From Prosopocoilus inquinatus (Eukaryota; Arthropoda; Insecta; Coleoptera; Lucanidae): a DNA stretch of 64,000 nucleotides. The position numbers were made by a program, and so were the translations under genes. The stretch is taken from positions 25,379,946 to 25,443,945 of the forward strand of contig CM069874.1 of NCBI GenBank assembly GCA_036172665.1, in the 5' to 3' direction. This document shows, piece after piece, positions 20,564 through 33,565 of the stretch. The notes beneath the pieces were generated by a model, which saw only the letters and a program-made list of their open reading frames with translations, searched no databases and was not told the origin of the DNA. The first letter of the stretch is position 1. Each line of letters opens with the position of its first letter.

Positions 20564-23385
20564 AATATGAAAACCCTCTTTTATTTACTTATAATGTAAG
20601 CAAATTTTCGTTTAAATCAAGTATGTAGCTGAAGAAATCGGTTTTCTTTCAAATATAAAGTAATATAAGTGGTACATAAAATATTAGTGTGAAATCATCC
20701 GGAGCTTTAAGAAAAAAAATTAAAGAAAATGATTTATTTGAATAAATTCTATACAGTTATAGAGTTGGACAGGTTCGATTAATCATGCAATTATTATTGA
20801 GCTATTATACATTATGTGTAATCAATTAAGTAATGCGTCATTGTTTTTTTAATTCAAATGATGCCATTCAAGTAAAAATTGAATCATAAGAAATATTTGT
20901 AGCATACATAAATTATAATTTATAACAACATTCTTCTGGTGATCGGTCAATGAAATCGCATATTTTAGTCTCTTTAATCAAATAAAATATATTAAACACT
21001 AGATAACATAAGGTTAACATAAGATGAATGGTGAAAGTTGCCATTAATTTCTGTCACTCACGAAAATTCGTTATTTTAACAATATATGTTATTAGGAAAA
21101 TCTACAGATTTGATGACGCATGCTGCCAAGAGTCCACCGAACATACTGTATGTGTCAGAATAATTTTAGGTTATAGTATTCAATAGGCAGAAACTCAATG
21201 TGAAAGAAAATAAATTAACTCAGGCAGTGCGACGGATAGGTTAAACCTAGGAAGAAACGTTATGTACATTAAATAATTTTGACAAAGGAAAATACAAATT
21301 AGCTTATAGTTCGAAGGTTACATATACACTGAGAGCAAAATAGCATTGTCTCTTGAGATGTAGATACCATTTTATTTACTACCGAGAACAGAGAATCAAA
21401 GCTTAGGAATAAAAAATTGTAGTAAATATGAATATCACTTTTGACAATTTAATTAAGTTCAAAAATTGGTACAATTCAACCATCTTACAAAAATACATTT
21501 TTTAGTGGGGATAAGCGCAAACTAAAAGCAATCAAACATGTGTATATTTTGAAAGGTGGGGATGCATTACTAAATGCTAAGTGAATGTTTGTTAACTATT
21601 GTTTCTGTTTGTATTGAACCCACTCCCAAATTTCCAAACGTAAACACGTGCGAACATTTTTTTTCGCATTTCCCAACCTAACGAATCTTTATAAGAGACT
21701 TGATTATATCATAGAAACTGTTTGTTTACTTTAAGTCGTAAGTATAGGCTTAGTATAATTTATATGTTTACTATAAGTTTAGTACGCGGAAGGCTTTCTT
21801 CCTAGCGTTATTTAACTATTCGCCCCGAACATACCTATACCAGGACCCGCACCTGCTACCGAGTGGTTTTAGTCAATCTGTATAGTTAAATAATGTGAAA
21901 CAAAACGAAAATTCGGAATATTTTCTTCTATGGCGTTATTTTTGTTTTAACTGTAACTATAAATTAAATAAACTTTTAAAAATACAGAAATACTGGTTTT
22001 GTTAGCATCAAAAAAATTTCTTATGACTTATGAATAAAACACTACTCGAAGAAAGTCCAGTTATTGTAAGTTTTTTCAATTCCTGAAATTCTAGTGCACG
22101 AAATAACATTATAATTATTTAAACAATAATTTAATTTAATTTTTAAAAGTTTTCAAAAATTTCCAACTGTGCCACTAAGCATAATTAAGTTAATGAAGTT
22201 AAGAATGGAGAACTGTGTACAAGGTTGTTATAAAATAACTAGTAAAATCTATTTTATTTTAACCTCTTTCAGGGTGTCTGAAAAAAGTTTGTAGTTAAGC
22301 TTTAACCGATTTCTTTTTCAATTGAAACCCCTCAATTTTTTTCTATTTTTAAGTTGGCGCTTGAGAGTTTATAACTTTAAAAATTTGATAAATTATAAAA
22401 TTAAAACTGTTAAGTTGAAACAATCTCTGCTTTTTTGTAATATGACTCCCGAGCAAAAAATTTTGGTCATCATTGATTGTCAAAGATTTGTGCTTGGCAT
22501 GTGTTTTACTAGAAATAATTTCTTAAAAATTCAAAATTATTTTCAACCCTTTTATAGTAATCAACAGGATATAAAACAAAATGAAGTGTTTTTCAATTCC
22601 AATTATTTTATTTGTTGGTGGTCTAATTATTTTTCTCTTGCTGACTTTAATGAATTAGTAATAATAAAGAAGTATTACGTATTTAGTAACTGTGATATGA
22701 ATGTTCAAATATAAACAAGACGATCAAATTTATGAAGTGTATGAGCAACACGAGGATTGTATTGTATAAGAGGTTGCCTAAAGAAACTGAAACAATTATG
22801 TTGGTAAAACTTAAAAACTGCAAACATATTTTGAAACTAATTGAAAGAAAAAGAAAGAAGTTTAAATATTAATTATTTCACACGTTGTTAAATACTTATT
22901 ATAAATCATATATGTAATTGTGCAGATCATTGGAAAGAAACAAAAATTCTCTTGATTCACTAATATTTTTTAAAGACTTTTAGGCCCGGTTTCTGGAAGG
23001 GATTAAATGGGCGATTACAGTATGACCTCTTTAATCCGAACACGCCCTAATCCACACCTCCAGTAATCTGAAGAGCGGTAATCCGAACAGCGAAGTGATT
23101 CCCGCTACATAAATGGCGAAATAATTTCGTTTCATGTTTTCTAAAAGAAATGCTCTGATTGCTTTTTATCGTTTATTTATATTCGTTATTGAGCATGGCA
23201 ATTTAGAACAGACATGAGACTTCTAAAACGAAACATGTTGCTTTATCGATAAATGTAAAATTGAGCTTATTAAGCTCTGAAAAATATTAAGAAAAGCCGA
23301 GCGGGATAACTGAATTACCCAACACTTTATATGGAAATTTGTACATAAATTGAAGAAACAAATAAAACAATGCATTGGAATGATG
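20564..23385. other. AT-rich noncoding stretch
   Basis: No supported gene. The 130-residue frame at 22322 is Phe/Asn/Lys/Ile-rich, as expected from base composition, and matches nothing I know. CAGGGTGTCTG at about 22271 may be a solo end of the inverted-repeat element family. Confidence 0.45.
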
Positions 23386-23800
23386 AAGGTATGGATCGAT
23401 GGAACGATAGATGATGATGCGAAGAGTCGATGAGGCGTCATCGATGAAGTGAGGGATAATGGATTAATGAAACAATGGATCGATGAATTAATGAAGCGAG
23501 AGATTGATAAAGCGATGGATGAATGAAACCATGGATCAATAAATCGATAAATGGATTCATAAATCAATGTGGCGCAGGGTCAATAAGGCGATCGAATGAT
23601 CAAGTTGCTGATGGAAAATGCGATGGTTAGATAAAGCGATGGATCGATAAAGTTATGGATCCACCGACTGATGGATAATATGATGGATAGATAAAGCGCT
23701 GGATTAATGAAGCTTTGGATCGATTACGCAATGAATTTGATCCAATGATACGGTGGATCAATAAAGTGATGGATTGATGAAGCAATGGATTGATAGATAG
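23386..23800. repeat. Degenerate GATG/GATC minisatellite
   Basis: A run of imperfect short units based on GATGGATCGATAAAGC and GATGAATGAAGC. They recur at irregular spacing of about 12-28 bp over roughly 400 bp. It is simple tandem sequence with no coding meaning. Confidence 0.8.
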
Positions 23801-24288
23801 TTAAATATTTTCAAACTATAACGTTTTTTTAGGTGCAAAGAGGTTTTACAGGCTTTTACACGTTTCAGATACAAATCGCTTCCGTTATAAAAGCATCCAA
23901 GCGCGAAAATTAAATTACCCCACCCCTATGATAAAATCTTCAATCATTTAAAATGTAAAGAATTAAATAATTTTATAAAAGACATATTTATTAAAGTTTT
24001 TTATAGGACTAGTTGACAATTATCATTTCCAATTCATAATTTAACAAATTATTTACAAATCCATACATCTGGGGCATCTCAGTTACCCCCCAGGGCACAA
24101 AAGGGTTAAGAGTTTAGAAGGGGGTTAATTTTCGATTTTAAAATAAATAATTTTTTGTTGCGAGAATGCTGAAATTCATGGATAAATTAGGAAAATGAAT
24201 ATTTTCAGTTTTTTGTTCGATAAAGCGAACATTTTGAAAATCCGGATCAACCAGAGCAATTATAGTTCAGATTAAAGAAGTCCTTCTG

Positions 24289-24358
24289 TAGTTTAACTAA
24301 GTAAGAGTTAGAATGTGACATAAATTCTGCGTGTCACATTCTAATCATTAGTTAAACT
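24289..24358. repeat. 70-bp hairpin repeat
   Basis: Near-palindrome with arms AGTTTAACTAAGTAAGAGTT / ATTAGTTAAACT and TAGAATGTGACA / TGTCACATTCTA around a short loop. It is probably a deletion-derived MITE. Confidence 0.6.
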
Positions 24359-25437
24359 AAACTGGATCTTAAATTAAATAAAGGAAAGAAATAAGAAAGA
24401 GAGTATACAGGGCGGGGTTTTTCGATGTTTAGCATGGGGATCTCGGAAAGTAGCAAAGATCTCTATATCTGCCAGAGGTCTATGCTGACGGTTAAGCGTG
24501 GAACGATTTATATTAAAATTGGCTCCTAAAACTGAAAAACTTTCCCCATTTAACCATCTTTCTACCTCTGATAATTTTTGAGGTCTCCATGCTAAACAAA
24601 AAAAACTAACCTTGTATGAACTGCTTGAAACTGTACAGCATTAGTTATTCCAATACACGCTCGGATTATGGTAAAATGCTTCTTGTCTATGTTTCATTTT
24701 TTCTTTTAAGAAGACTTGTTTTTTCTGTTGTTTTGCTACTGTCGCTTTTTATAAATCAATACGTAAACAAGATTTTTGGAGGAGAACCCTCAACATCAAC
24801 GTCATGTCAGTTCGTTTTATAAGAGTAGCTGTGTTATTTTAAGAAATTTTATTCTACCAAAATGAGCTTACAGTACGGGGACATAAAATGAATTCCTCGA
24901 AAAGAAGGTACACACATACCGATGGGTTGTTGAAAAAGTGAGAACATAGACAATACAATAGATAGAAAGCCATATAAGCGCGCAAAAGAGAATGGGCAGG
25001 TCTCTGTACACTCTGAATTTTGTGGAAGTGTGATGCTACCCTACTCGTAAAATAACGATAGGTATCCCATTTGCACTTCATACGTTTCAATCTTCATCGT
25101 TAGAAGGAAAAATGAAAAATAAATGTAATTTAAAAAGAGGTATTATTAGTTTGAATCATCAAAATTTTTAAAATACATAGATTTCAACTGAAATCATTTA
25201 AAAGATATTAATACCGCGTAAATGTTTACACGTTTGTTAATCTTTCTCTCGATTGAGAAAATGTATCTATAAAAGGTATCGCAGCATGTATTTAAGGAAA
25301 CATTTTCTTGATTAAGAGTTTTCTCAATAGTTTTAGTAATTTTCTCTTTATTAGCTGTTTTTGTTACTTGGACAATGCACAACAATTAACTTTCCGAAAT
25401 TGCAAAAAAACACCCAGATGTTAAAATTCGGGGTAAG

Positions 25438-25562
25438 TTCGAGTTAACGCTCGGAACGCTTGATTAATGCTTGATTATTTGTCTCACTCTTACATGCAGT
25501 GAAACGCAGTCGCTTTCTCTCACACTTTTGCTCAAAGCTTATTCCGAGCTTCAACTCGAATA
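25438..25562. repeat. Palindromic MITE
   Basis: The ends TTCGAGTTAACGCTCGGAA and TTCCGAGCTTCAACTCGAA are inverted copies. It is about 125 bp and has no ORF. Confidence 0.6.
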
Positions 25563-26332
25563 CACTCACGACTTAACCTGTGCTGAAACAAAACTAAACT
25601 GCAAACGAATCAGCTTTGACTTAACAGATAAAGGTCGAAAGCGATAGCAATTTGGTTTTTCTCGGATACATCCAGTATCAAAATGCATATTATTATTATT
25701 TTTTTTTCTTTTGCATTTCATAGGAGATTTGATAAAAATATATTAGAATTACGTAACTGATAACAGAAATATTCTTATCACTTTTAAAGGTATTAAAAGT
25801 ATTTACTTGAGCGTAATAAGATGCCATAAAAGAATAAAAGACTACATTAAAACCAATATTTATTTAGAAGTTAAAATTAATTAAATATGTAAAGTTGAAC
25901 TTGTATAACGTAATAATTGAAAAGTAAAGTCAAAATCAGGATTCAAGAGTAATACGTCATTAAAGACGAAAACTCGAACCATCTTAAAATACTAGAGAAA
26001 TCTGTAAAATACTGCAAATGAGAATTAAGTTGGCAATATATCACCATCTTGTCAAGTGTAAACATAAACATTCCTACATAACCTCAGTAATTTGTTCCGT
26101 GCTTTATGTGTCTGACAGAGATGTGTCTGACAGTTGTATGTCAATGTAGTTGTCTTGACTGTAAAGTGGGTCGTAACTCTAAGTTCAGTTACTTCCTAAT
26201 TTCATTCTAGCAATCAGAGAAGTAATTATTAAGAAACTAAATAAAAGATCCTTTTACCGTTTTTACTGCATGACGTTTCATTTAAATTTCTGTTTGGCGC
26301 CACTATCACTGCCATCTTAATACACATCCAGA

Positions 26333-26489
26333 GACCGTATTCTCGAATCGAGCGACAAGAGTCGTATGCGAAAATGACGTCAAAATGGTGCAATTTTCGA
26401 ACGATTTGTATAGTTTTGTATAAGAGTCTAAGTCATTTTGACGTCATTTTCGTATGCGACTCTTGTCGCTCGACTTGAGAATAGGGCCC
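26333..26489. repeat. Palindromic Harbinger-like MITE
   Basis: Arms of about 55 bp are inverted: GAGCGACAAGAGTCGTATGC, AAAATGACGTCAAAATG and their complements. The right end GAGAATAGGGCCC is a GGGCCCTATTCTC terminus, common in PIF/Harbinger MITEs. The target duplication is not clear. Confidence 0.65.
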
Positions 26490-26779
26490 CTGGATACACA
26501 TTCAGGCCTTTAGGCAGCAATCATTACAGACACACGTAATGTTTTCCAACGGACAAAAAATGTTTTATTGAAATAGTAGTTCTTCGTTGTGTCGATAATA
26601 ATTTAGGCAAAATATAATAGCTGTGTTAATATAGTCTCAAATTCGTCACGAAAACATCCCCGCCCCCTTATGCTTGGATTCAATCAGTTGAACCAACGAG
26701 ATTTACGTTGTTTTATTGATTTGCGCTTTAAAACGCTGTAACAACGACTTTAATAGCGTTTTCTAGTATAATATGAACA

Positions 26780-27075
26780 GATAAAATAGGGACATCTTAC
26801 TATCGCTTTTTGACCTGACATTGCAGTAGGATAGACAAATTAAAGCGGGATTTGCTCCTAATAAGTCCCCCGTGCAAGGTGGCCATGCTTATCGCTATTT
26901 TATCTGTTCATCACTCTTACATCGCAATTGCGAATAAATTGGACAAGTCGTTTTTTTTTGCAGTGGGAATGTCGAGCTACGTCTCTGCTGAAGAAGTCCC
27001 AAGCAAGGCTGAAACAGCTGTACAGTGGCTGCTCGAGGTTTTCACTGCAATCAAAAACGATTTGCACAAAATTTT
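26780..27075 (+). mobile_element. Hammerhead-ribozyme element, copy 1
   Basis: It is flanked by the 13-bp direct repeat TATAATATGAACA (26767-26779 and 27076-27088), which overlaps the usual ATGAACA start. After the 5' arm (to about 26890) the inverted arm is mostly deleted. Then come a short AT-rich linker, the ribozyme (26974-27034) and the standard 3' end GATTTGCACAAAATTTTT. No protein is encoded. Confidence 0.85.
26974..27034 (+). ncRNA. Hammerhead ribozyme type I (slightly degenerate)
   Basis: Core CTGAAGA (26988-26994), stem II AGTCC/AGGCT with loop CAAGCA (one A-C mismatch), GAAA (27011-27014), palindromic stem III CAGCTG, then UA before the predicted cleavage site at 27022/27023. Stem I GTCTCTG/CAGTGGC has one mismatch. 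An outer helix GAGC/GCTC is kept. All core bases are conserved. Confidence 0.7.
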
Positions 27076-27248
27076 TATAATATGAACAATATAATATATA
27101 TTAAATTAAATATTTTTTAAATATATGAATATGTCGATGAATATACATAGATATTTTTAAGTTATGGATATCCGATATTAAAACATGATATCGCGCACCC
27201 CTAGTTATAAAAACAAAAAATAAATGCTCTGTGTCTCTGTTCCAATAA

Positions 27249-28180
27249 CCAGTGTTGTTAAAGATACATTTCTAATAGTAGATACAGTAGATACAGATGC
27301 AGATACTTTCACAAATATGTATCTAGATGCAGATACAGATACTTTTTGCGGAAAATATCTAGATACAGATTCAGATACAAAAAAAAAGTATCTGCAGTTT
27401 GTCAAGATACTTGCAAGTGTAAAATTCAATAACCTATGCAGTAATGGAGGTACGGTATTATTTGCGATCCAAATTGACTTTTTTTTCGTATGAATATGTG
27501 AATAATGTACACACTAAAATCTGTGAAAATTTTCACAATTTTTGTCAGCAGTATGTCTTTTTAAATAGAAAATTTGTCTTTGTGATTAAGTTGATCAATA
27601 AGCTGATAAGTAATTACCTGGTTTTGTATGAAACTAAGTCAAGTCAACGTAAAATATAAAGTTATCAACAGAAATGACTCTACTTCCGTATCAGACAAGT
27701 TAAATGTCAAATAAATCTAGGATCCTTAGTTGCAACCTTGTTGTAGCTAAGAGAACATTCCCATAATCAAGAAAAGTTGATAAATTCAACAATACAGTCT
27801 TTTCCTTTTGATTTTCTCCTTTTATCAATTATCTTTCCCAATTTTTAAAGTAATTTTCAAGTTTCTGAACTATCAAATCGCATTTTAAATAGAACAGTCA
27901 TTTGATAAACTGGAAAACATAATTAACAAGAGGGGAAAGTCAAAAGAAAGAGACTGTGAAATCGGAGGTTGCATTTCCGCCAAGGTCTGCTGTTTTTATG
28001 GAAGTTGAAAATGTATCTAAAATGTATCTTAGTATCTCAGATGAATAGATACACTGTAATTGTATCTAGATGCAGATACAGTTACATTTTTTTAGTAGTA
28101 TCTGAGATATGTATCTAGATACTCAAAAAGTATTTAGATACTGTATCTAGATACTTGCATCCAGATACTTAACAGCACTG
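27249..28180. mobile_element. hAT-like non-autonomous element (intact)
   Basis: It is 932 bp. Terminal inverted repeats are CAGTGTTGTTAAAGATAC and, inverted from the right, CAGTGCTGTTAAGTATCT. The 8-bp target duplication is CCAATAAC (27241-27248) / CCAAAAAC (28181-28188), with one mismatch. Both features are diagnostic of hAT superfamily insertions. Both termini are packed with GTATCTAGATAC-type words, probable subterminal transposase sites. It has no transposase gene and shares its sequence with 3021-3858. Confidence 0.88.
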
Positions 28181-28188
28181 CCAAAAAC

Positions 28189-29903
28189 TAATTAAAAAAT
28201 TAGGCATAAGTGTAAGTGAGAATGAAAGCGAAAATCTTCATCTAGCTTTTTCATCGTTGAAGTCGAGTACTTGCGTTTGTGTGTGCCACATCATAAAAAA
28301 TTTGCTTTCAAAGCGTAACCTAGAGAGCATAGATTTTTTATGAGGTCGTGGTTTCTAACCTTACTCCCATGTGCCCTTTTTTCCCACATTGAGTCTTACA
28401 TTCGGCTGACCGTATCGAATGAGGCGTCGAAATACCTCTGTATCTACCACCGTGATTGCAAGTAACTAATTTTTAAAAAAATTTTTGTAAAAAATATATC
28501 GGTTATACAGTACCATCTTATCAGTCTGACTGATAATTTGTTCGCAAATATAGATTTTAGTGCGCTTATATTGATAAATATCTTAATATGTTATATGACA
28601 TGTATATCTGTTAATCAATAAGTTATATGACATGGTTTTGTAAAATAAAATAAGTGTATGTTATTAACAAACAACAAAAACTCAAGAAAACTTCTTCATT
28701 TTTAATATTCAATTCAATATTCATAGGAAATAATTTTATTATTTATTATATTTTTGTATAAATGTGTACAGCTACATCGTCGATTTTTGCAAATACTTTT
28801 TTCTAATATTGCGCCTTAAACTTGTAATTGTACTTTAAGCTCAATAAAAATGATACTTCTGCGTGCAAATTGCGACAATTAGCGGCAAGTATTTAAAGCA
28901 ATACATCGGTGTCATACCCTTTCCATTAGGTACTGTCGAGTAGTATCATCTAACGATAGTAGTATAGTATATACATTTTTAATTAAATTAATTAAACAAA
29001 CGGTATCTACAATTGTCTTTCTCTGCACTTATTGTCGTTTCACTAAAGTAAACACGTTTTTATTCATACAGTATATGAATAAAAACTCATCATATAGTAT
29101 GTGAATAAAAATGTTTGCTTTAGTGAACGCCATTGGTGGATTTAGATTACATTCCACTGTGTTCTCTAAATACAATAAACGAAAATGAAATAAATTATAT
29201 TACAGGTATTTTTGTGTTTATTCTAGATGCATTCCCATGACATAAGTTTTGGTGCCGAGTTTACTTTTTTCTTCTAATATTTAATAATAAAATACGAATT
29301 GTTCTATGAAGTGACAATTTAAAAAAAAATATAGTTTTATCTGAATGTCCTTACATCAATTCAGTTCCGATATAACTTTAATAAATATACGCGAGGAGCT
29401 ACCGAGAACAGTGTTCAAGGTTACGCTACAACGAGTTTTCAGCAGCAAGTATCAAGATCAAGGTTGAAGTTTCGGTCATTTAAACAAAACAGGCCTACGT
29501 TTCTTCTTTTTTGGAATCACTCATCTTGAAATTCATCTCATTTCCTAATTTTTATAGCTTATGACCACACAATTCGATTAGTTATACAAATGCGGTGTTC
29601 TAATTCCGATGCAGGGAATCGACTAGCGTCAAATGACAAAATCAAGCAGATTTTTAACACTTCATCGGAGCCCCTGTGTGGGGTGCTTCGTACCCGGTGC
29701 ATCCCGCTTGTGGCCGGCCCTGTTCCGATACACCTTATGATATCGTGCAACCACAGTAAAGAATTAATAGGTATATGCACAAGCGCTTGTAAAGCCTAAC
29801 GAGAATGGGAGATAATATGAGAGAGAATGCATGTGAAAGATTACAAAGTGGCGGACGGAGGAGCGCTCGTTAAAATATTTCTCAAATAAGCTTATGTTGA
29901 ACC
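28189..29903. other. AT-rich noncoding stretch
   Basis: No supported gene. A hairpin at 29038-29125 has inverted arms CACTAAAGTAAACACGTTTT / AATGTTTGCTTTAGTG. A less AT-rich block at 29590-29760 gives only overlapping short frames with no recognisable protein. Confidence 0.45.
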
Positions 29904-29914
29904 TTAAACCTTGA

Positions 29915-30169
29915 TGAGCAGATAAAACAGCGACATCTTACGATCGCTTTTTGACCTGATATTGCAGTAGGATAGACAAATTGAAGCAGATTTGCTCCTA
30001 TTAAGTCCCCCATGCAAGACGGCCATGCTTGCTGTCAAAGCATAATGAAAGTTTTAAGAAATTTTGTTACAAATCGTTTTCAATTGAAGCCCCAAGCAGG
30101 GCTGAAACAGCTGTACAGAGGCTGCTCGAGGTTTTCACCGCAATCAAAAACGATTTGTAACAAAATTTC
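29915..30169 (+). mobile_element. Hammerhead-ribozyme element, copy 2
   Basis: It is 255 bp, flanked by a perfect 11-bp duplication TTAAACCTTGA (29904-29914 and 30170-30180). The 5' end is TGAGCAGATAAAACAG, followed by the long arm and an inverted linker. A ribozyme remnant at 30085-30130 keeps stem II and GAAACAGCTGTACAGAGG, but the 5' half of its core reads TTGAAGC instead of CTGAAGA. The 3' end is GATTTGTAACAAAATTTC. Confidence 0.9.
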
Positions 30170-30309
30170 TTAAACCTTGACAATACAATTGAAGAAATAT
30201 TTTCTAGTAAAAGGAATTATTTCTTCGTATTCCTATGTCAAATACATGAACAGGATATTTTTTCAAAATTATTACATTTTTATATGCATCACCTATTATA
30301 CGTATTATA

Positions 30310-31247
30310 CGGGGTCTCCCAAGTTGAGTGACCTATTACAAGTTTTCGAGGAAGGGAACACACAAACATTCTGAAAATTAATTCACTGCCCTAGGATGAA
30401 GTGATCTTTCAGACTAAAATACTTTCATTTTCATATCACTGCCGGTTATACCGGAAATCGCCCTTCACTTTCTTATTTTAAATGGAATGCTATACTTTTT
30501 ACTGCAAATTATGATTCTACAAGTTATTCCACGTAAACATTGTTAAGCCTTGCCTATACTTAAAGGTAACTGTTTTTCAAATATCTTCGAATTTCTGAAA
30601 AAAAAAATTATTTAGGTGGCCTTTCATTTAAGAGAATGTATTTACGACACTTCCAAATGTTAAGATACAAGTTGCATGTCGTTTGAGAGAATAAGGTTGA
30701 GCCTTTTAAATCGTATCCTAGTTATCATTGAAAAATTCACAGGCTGGTCAAAATATGGTGTGGAATCTTCTTCTGTTCAACTGTCCAAAACTCAGTTTTC
30801 GTAAATAGAATGCCCGGTATATTTTTGCATCATGAGATGTAGAATTAAATTCTACATCGATTAGTAGTAGCACTCCCAATACCCATTCCCAATAGTTTTC
30901 TAGTTATCAATTATTGTTTATCATTATTATTTTGGTAAAATTATGGTAATTTTTCACAATAAGTGTCGACAAAACAAAAATATTTACCGAGTTACATTTA
31001 AGTATAGGAAAGCTTTAACAATTTTTGCTTAAAATAATGTGTAGAGTTGGAATTTGCAACATAAAGTATAGCATTCCCTTTGAAGCAAGAAAGTTAATGC
31101 CGACTTCCGGTATAACCGGAAGTGATATATAAGTGAAAATATTTTAGTCTGAAAGATCACTTCCTTCTAGGGCAGTCTATTAATTTTCAGAATGTTTGTA
31201 TGTTCCTTTACCCGAAAACTTTTAATGGGCCAACTTGGGAGACCCTG
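30310..31247. mobile_element. Long inverted-repeat element, CAGGGTCTCCC ends
   Basis: Left end CGGGGTCTCCCAAGTTG, right end CAACTTGGGAGACCCTG, each next to TATA. The arms are about 220 bp and contain a matching block with TTCAGACTAAAAT and the palindromic CCGGTTATACCGG. The centre resembles part of the element at 58086-59799. No ORF. Confidence 0.75.
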
Positions 31248-31252
31248 TATAT

Positions 31253-32365
31253 ATACGTGCATGCAACATAAGTGGTTACGACATTATTAACTTTAGAATT
31301 AATAAAACTATTAAAACAGCGATAAGATATGTATTATTGCGTTACATTGTAGAAAGGTACTTCAACTGAACTTTTTTACCAATCTTTTACGTAATTTAAT
31401 CATATATTTATTGTCAAGTAAAGTGGTTGCTGGAGATGTTGCGATTAAAAAAATTGTTATTTAGGAATACATTTACATAATTGTGCTCTTCTATTATGGA
31501 ATTTTTATTGAGATTTTGAGAAACGTTATGCTTTGCGTCTAGCAATGACCTAATAATATGGAAACACGTATTCGTATCGTGTAATTTACTAATTCTATTC
31601 GTAGTAGATAATTTGGTTCTGACTAAAACTAAACAGAAGAAAACTTTGCAGACGTCTTTTTTAACGTAAATGTAACATGAGAATTTAAGTTTATTTGCGT
31701 AGAAAAAAATAAACCAAATAAAAAGAGCTGGGTAACCAATGGAAATTTTAATCCAAATGTAGTATACACTATGTCCACATTTCGATGCTCACTATTGGAA
31801 TCTTGGTTATTAGAAGATACAGAGCAACGGTTAAATGAGGAATGTTTTGCATACATATCTCATTTCAAATTCACCACAACTTTTTAAATTTTTAAGATAA
31901 TTTAAAGAAACCAAAATTTGATGATTTCAATGTTCCTCAAGAACTCGATAACATCTGACCTCTTCTAAACTTTTACAATTTTCAGACACTTTTTTAAGAC
32001 AAAGTTTCTGATATAAACAGAAACCTCGACTGTTATTTTTACAAATTTTACCGCAGATCACGTAATTGTCATTTCCGTTGGCAGGAACAAGTAACGTTGA
32101 AGTGAGATTTCTACTTCCAATTTTGCCACTCGGACACTTCTGTTAGTTGCTAAGTCGAAATGTATATCCAAACTTACTCGTTCGTCCTAACGGAAGTGAC
32201 GTTTATCTGATATGAGATGAGATTTATGGCAAAAGGAAACCACCTATCATTTAGTAATTAGAGATGGAGACGCCTTGAGAGTGCTCTACAGCAGTGAATT
32301 TAAAACAATGTACTATTTCGTTGTTGGTATACTCTCAAACATTTATTCTCTTTCGTTTTTTTTTA
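31253..32365. other. AT-rich noncoding stretch
   Basis: No supported gene, RNA or repeat was recognised. Confidence 0.4.
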
Positions 32366-32373
32366 TTTGTAAA

Positions 32374-33187
32374 CAGGGCCCCCGCAAGGTCAAAAGCCGC
32401 CCGCGTGCCTATCCATATTTTGGTGCCCTCTGGCAGATAAGTTGGGGCAAACAAAAACGGTCAATTATCAAAATTATTAAAAATTAAAAGAAAAGAAATG
32501 GAAAAAACAGAAAATTTTTTAAACATTTTCCTTCACATTTTTTAAACATTCTCCTTCCCTTTTTCTAAACATTCTCCTTCACTTTTTTTAAACATTCTCC
32601 TTCGCTTTTTCTAAGCTTTCTCCTTCACTTTTATTTAAACATTTTCTTTCGAAGTGAAGCGCTTTCTTCTCATCTGACCGAGAAGACCTCTGTTTAGGCG
32701 CCCCCCCCCCCCCCCCGAATGCAAGTGGGCGAAGCCCGGTTCCTAACATTAGAAAAAAGAAACAAAATCACTAAAGCAAAAGGAACTTAAATTTATAAAA
32801 ACTTAAAAAGTGAAATGTAATTTGTTTTTTTGTTAACCAAACCGTAACAGCTTACATAATTTATCTTTTTACCCAATAAAATTATTAAATTTTTATGAAA
32901 AATTTAGCAAACGAAAATTACAAAAATTAGACTTTTCTACCTTTTAATTGCCTCAGTTAATTGTTCTATTTTAGTCGACTTTTGCCGTGAGGTTGACGGC
33001 TTCATCAAAACTTGTGGCTAGTTTTTCGAATAATTTATACCAGACAAAAAAATGTTTCCCATTATTTTTCTTGTTTTGGGCGAAAAAAATTACAAAATAT
33101 GTCCAGTGGCCAAGAAGTTAATTGCTCCCCTTGAACATGCCGCCCGTGTGCACTGCACGCTTTGCACACATTTTTACGGGGGCCCTG
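32374..33187. mobile_element. hAT-like non-autonomous element, CAGGGCCCCCG ends
   Basis: It is 814 bp. Termini CAGGGCCCCCG and CGGGGGCCCTG are perfectly inverted. The 8-bp flanks are TTTGTAAA (32366-32373) and TTTCTAAA (33188-33195). Inside, 32510-32660 is a tandem array built on AAACATTCTCCTTC, followed by a 17-base C run at about 32701. No transposase. Confidence 0.85.
32510..32660. repeat. Tandem AAACATTCTCCTTC array
   Basis: Five to six imperfect units of about 26 bp within the hAT-like element, each a TTTTT(T)(C)TAAACATTCTCCTTC variant. A neighbouring poly-C tract (32701-32717) is an assembly-error-prone site. Confidence 0.75.
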
Positions 33188-33565
33188 TTTCTAAAAGAAC
33201 CATGTTGGTGTGAGTTTTTTTTTATTTATTTACCAAAATACTAAAGTACAAATTTGCAAAACATAGACATCAACAAAGAAAAATTTATCGTGTACCGAAA
33301 ATGAATTGTGAATGTAGAAAGTTCTAACTAAAAGTTTCAAAAGTAATTACATAACAAGCTGTTTCTAGTGTAAAACTATTTTAATTGTAGTTTAATTTTA
33401 TTTTCAAAACACATTTATTGTAACAAAACATACTGAATGAACTGTTTCCAATTTTTTTCATATTCTGCAAAGAAAATGTTTATGTAGATAATGGATCAAA
33501 AGATATGGACGTTTAAAGTTAGGATTGTTTTATCGTCGTGAACGTCACATGAATTAATTTCTAAT

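Larger units (their letters stand above)
23801..26332. other. AT-rich noncoding stretch with small hairpin repeats
   Basis: No supported gene. Besides the two hairpins listed separately, 24405-24610 has weakly inverted ends (GTTTAGCATGGGGATCTC against GAGGTCTCCATGCTAAAC), which suggests a further decayed MITE. Confidence 0.45.

Noticed and set aside
22322..22714. 130-residue + frame
   Set aside because: Composition is that of random AT-rich DNA; no motif, no Kozak or promoter context worth noting.
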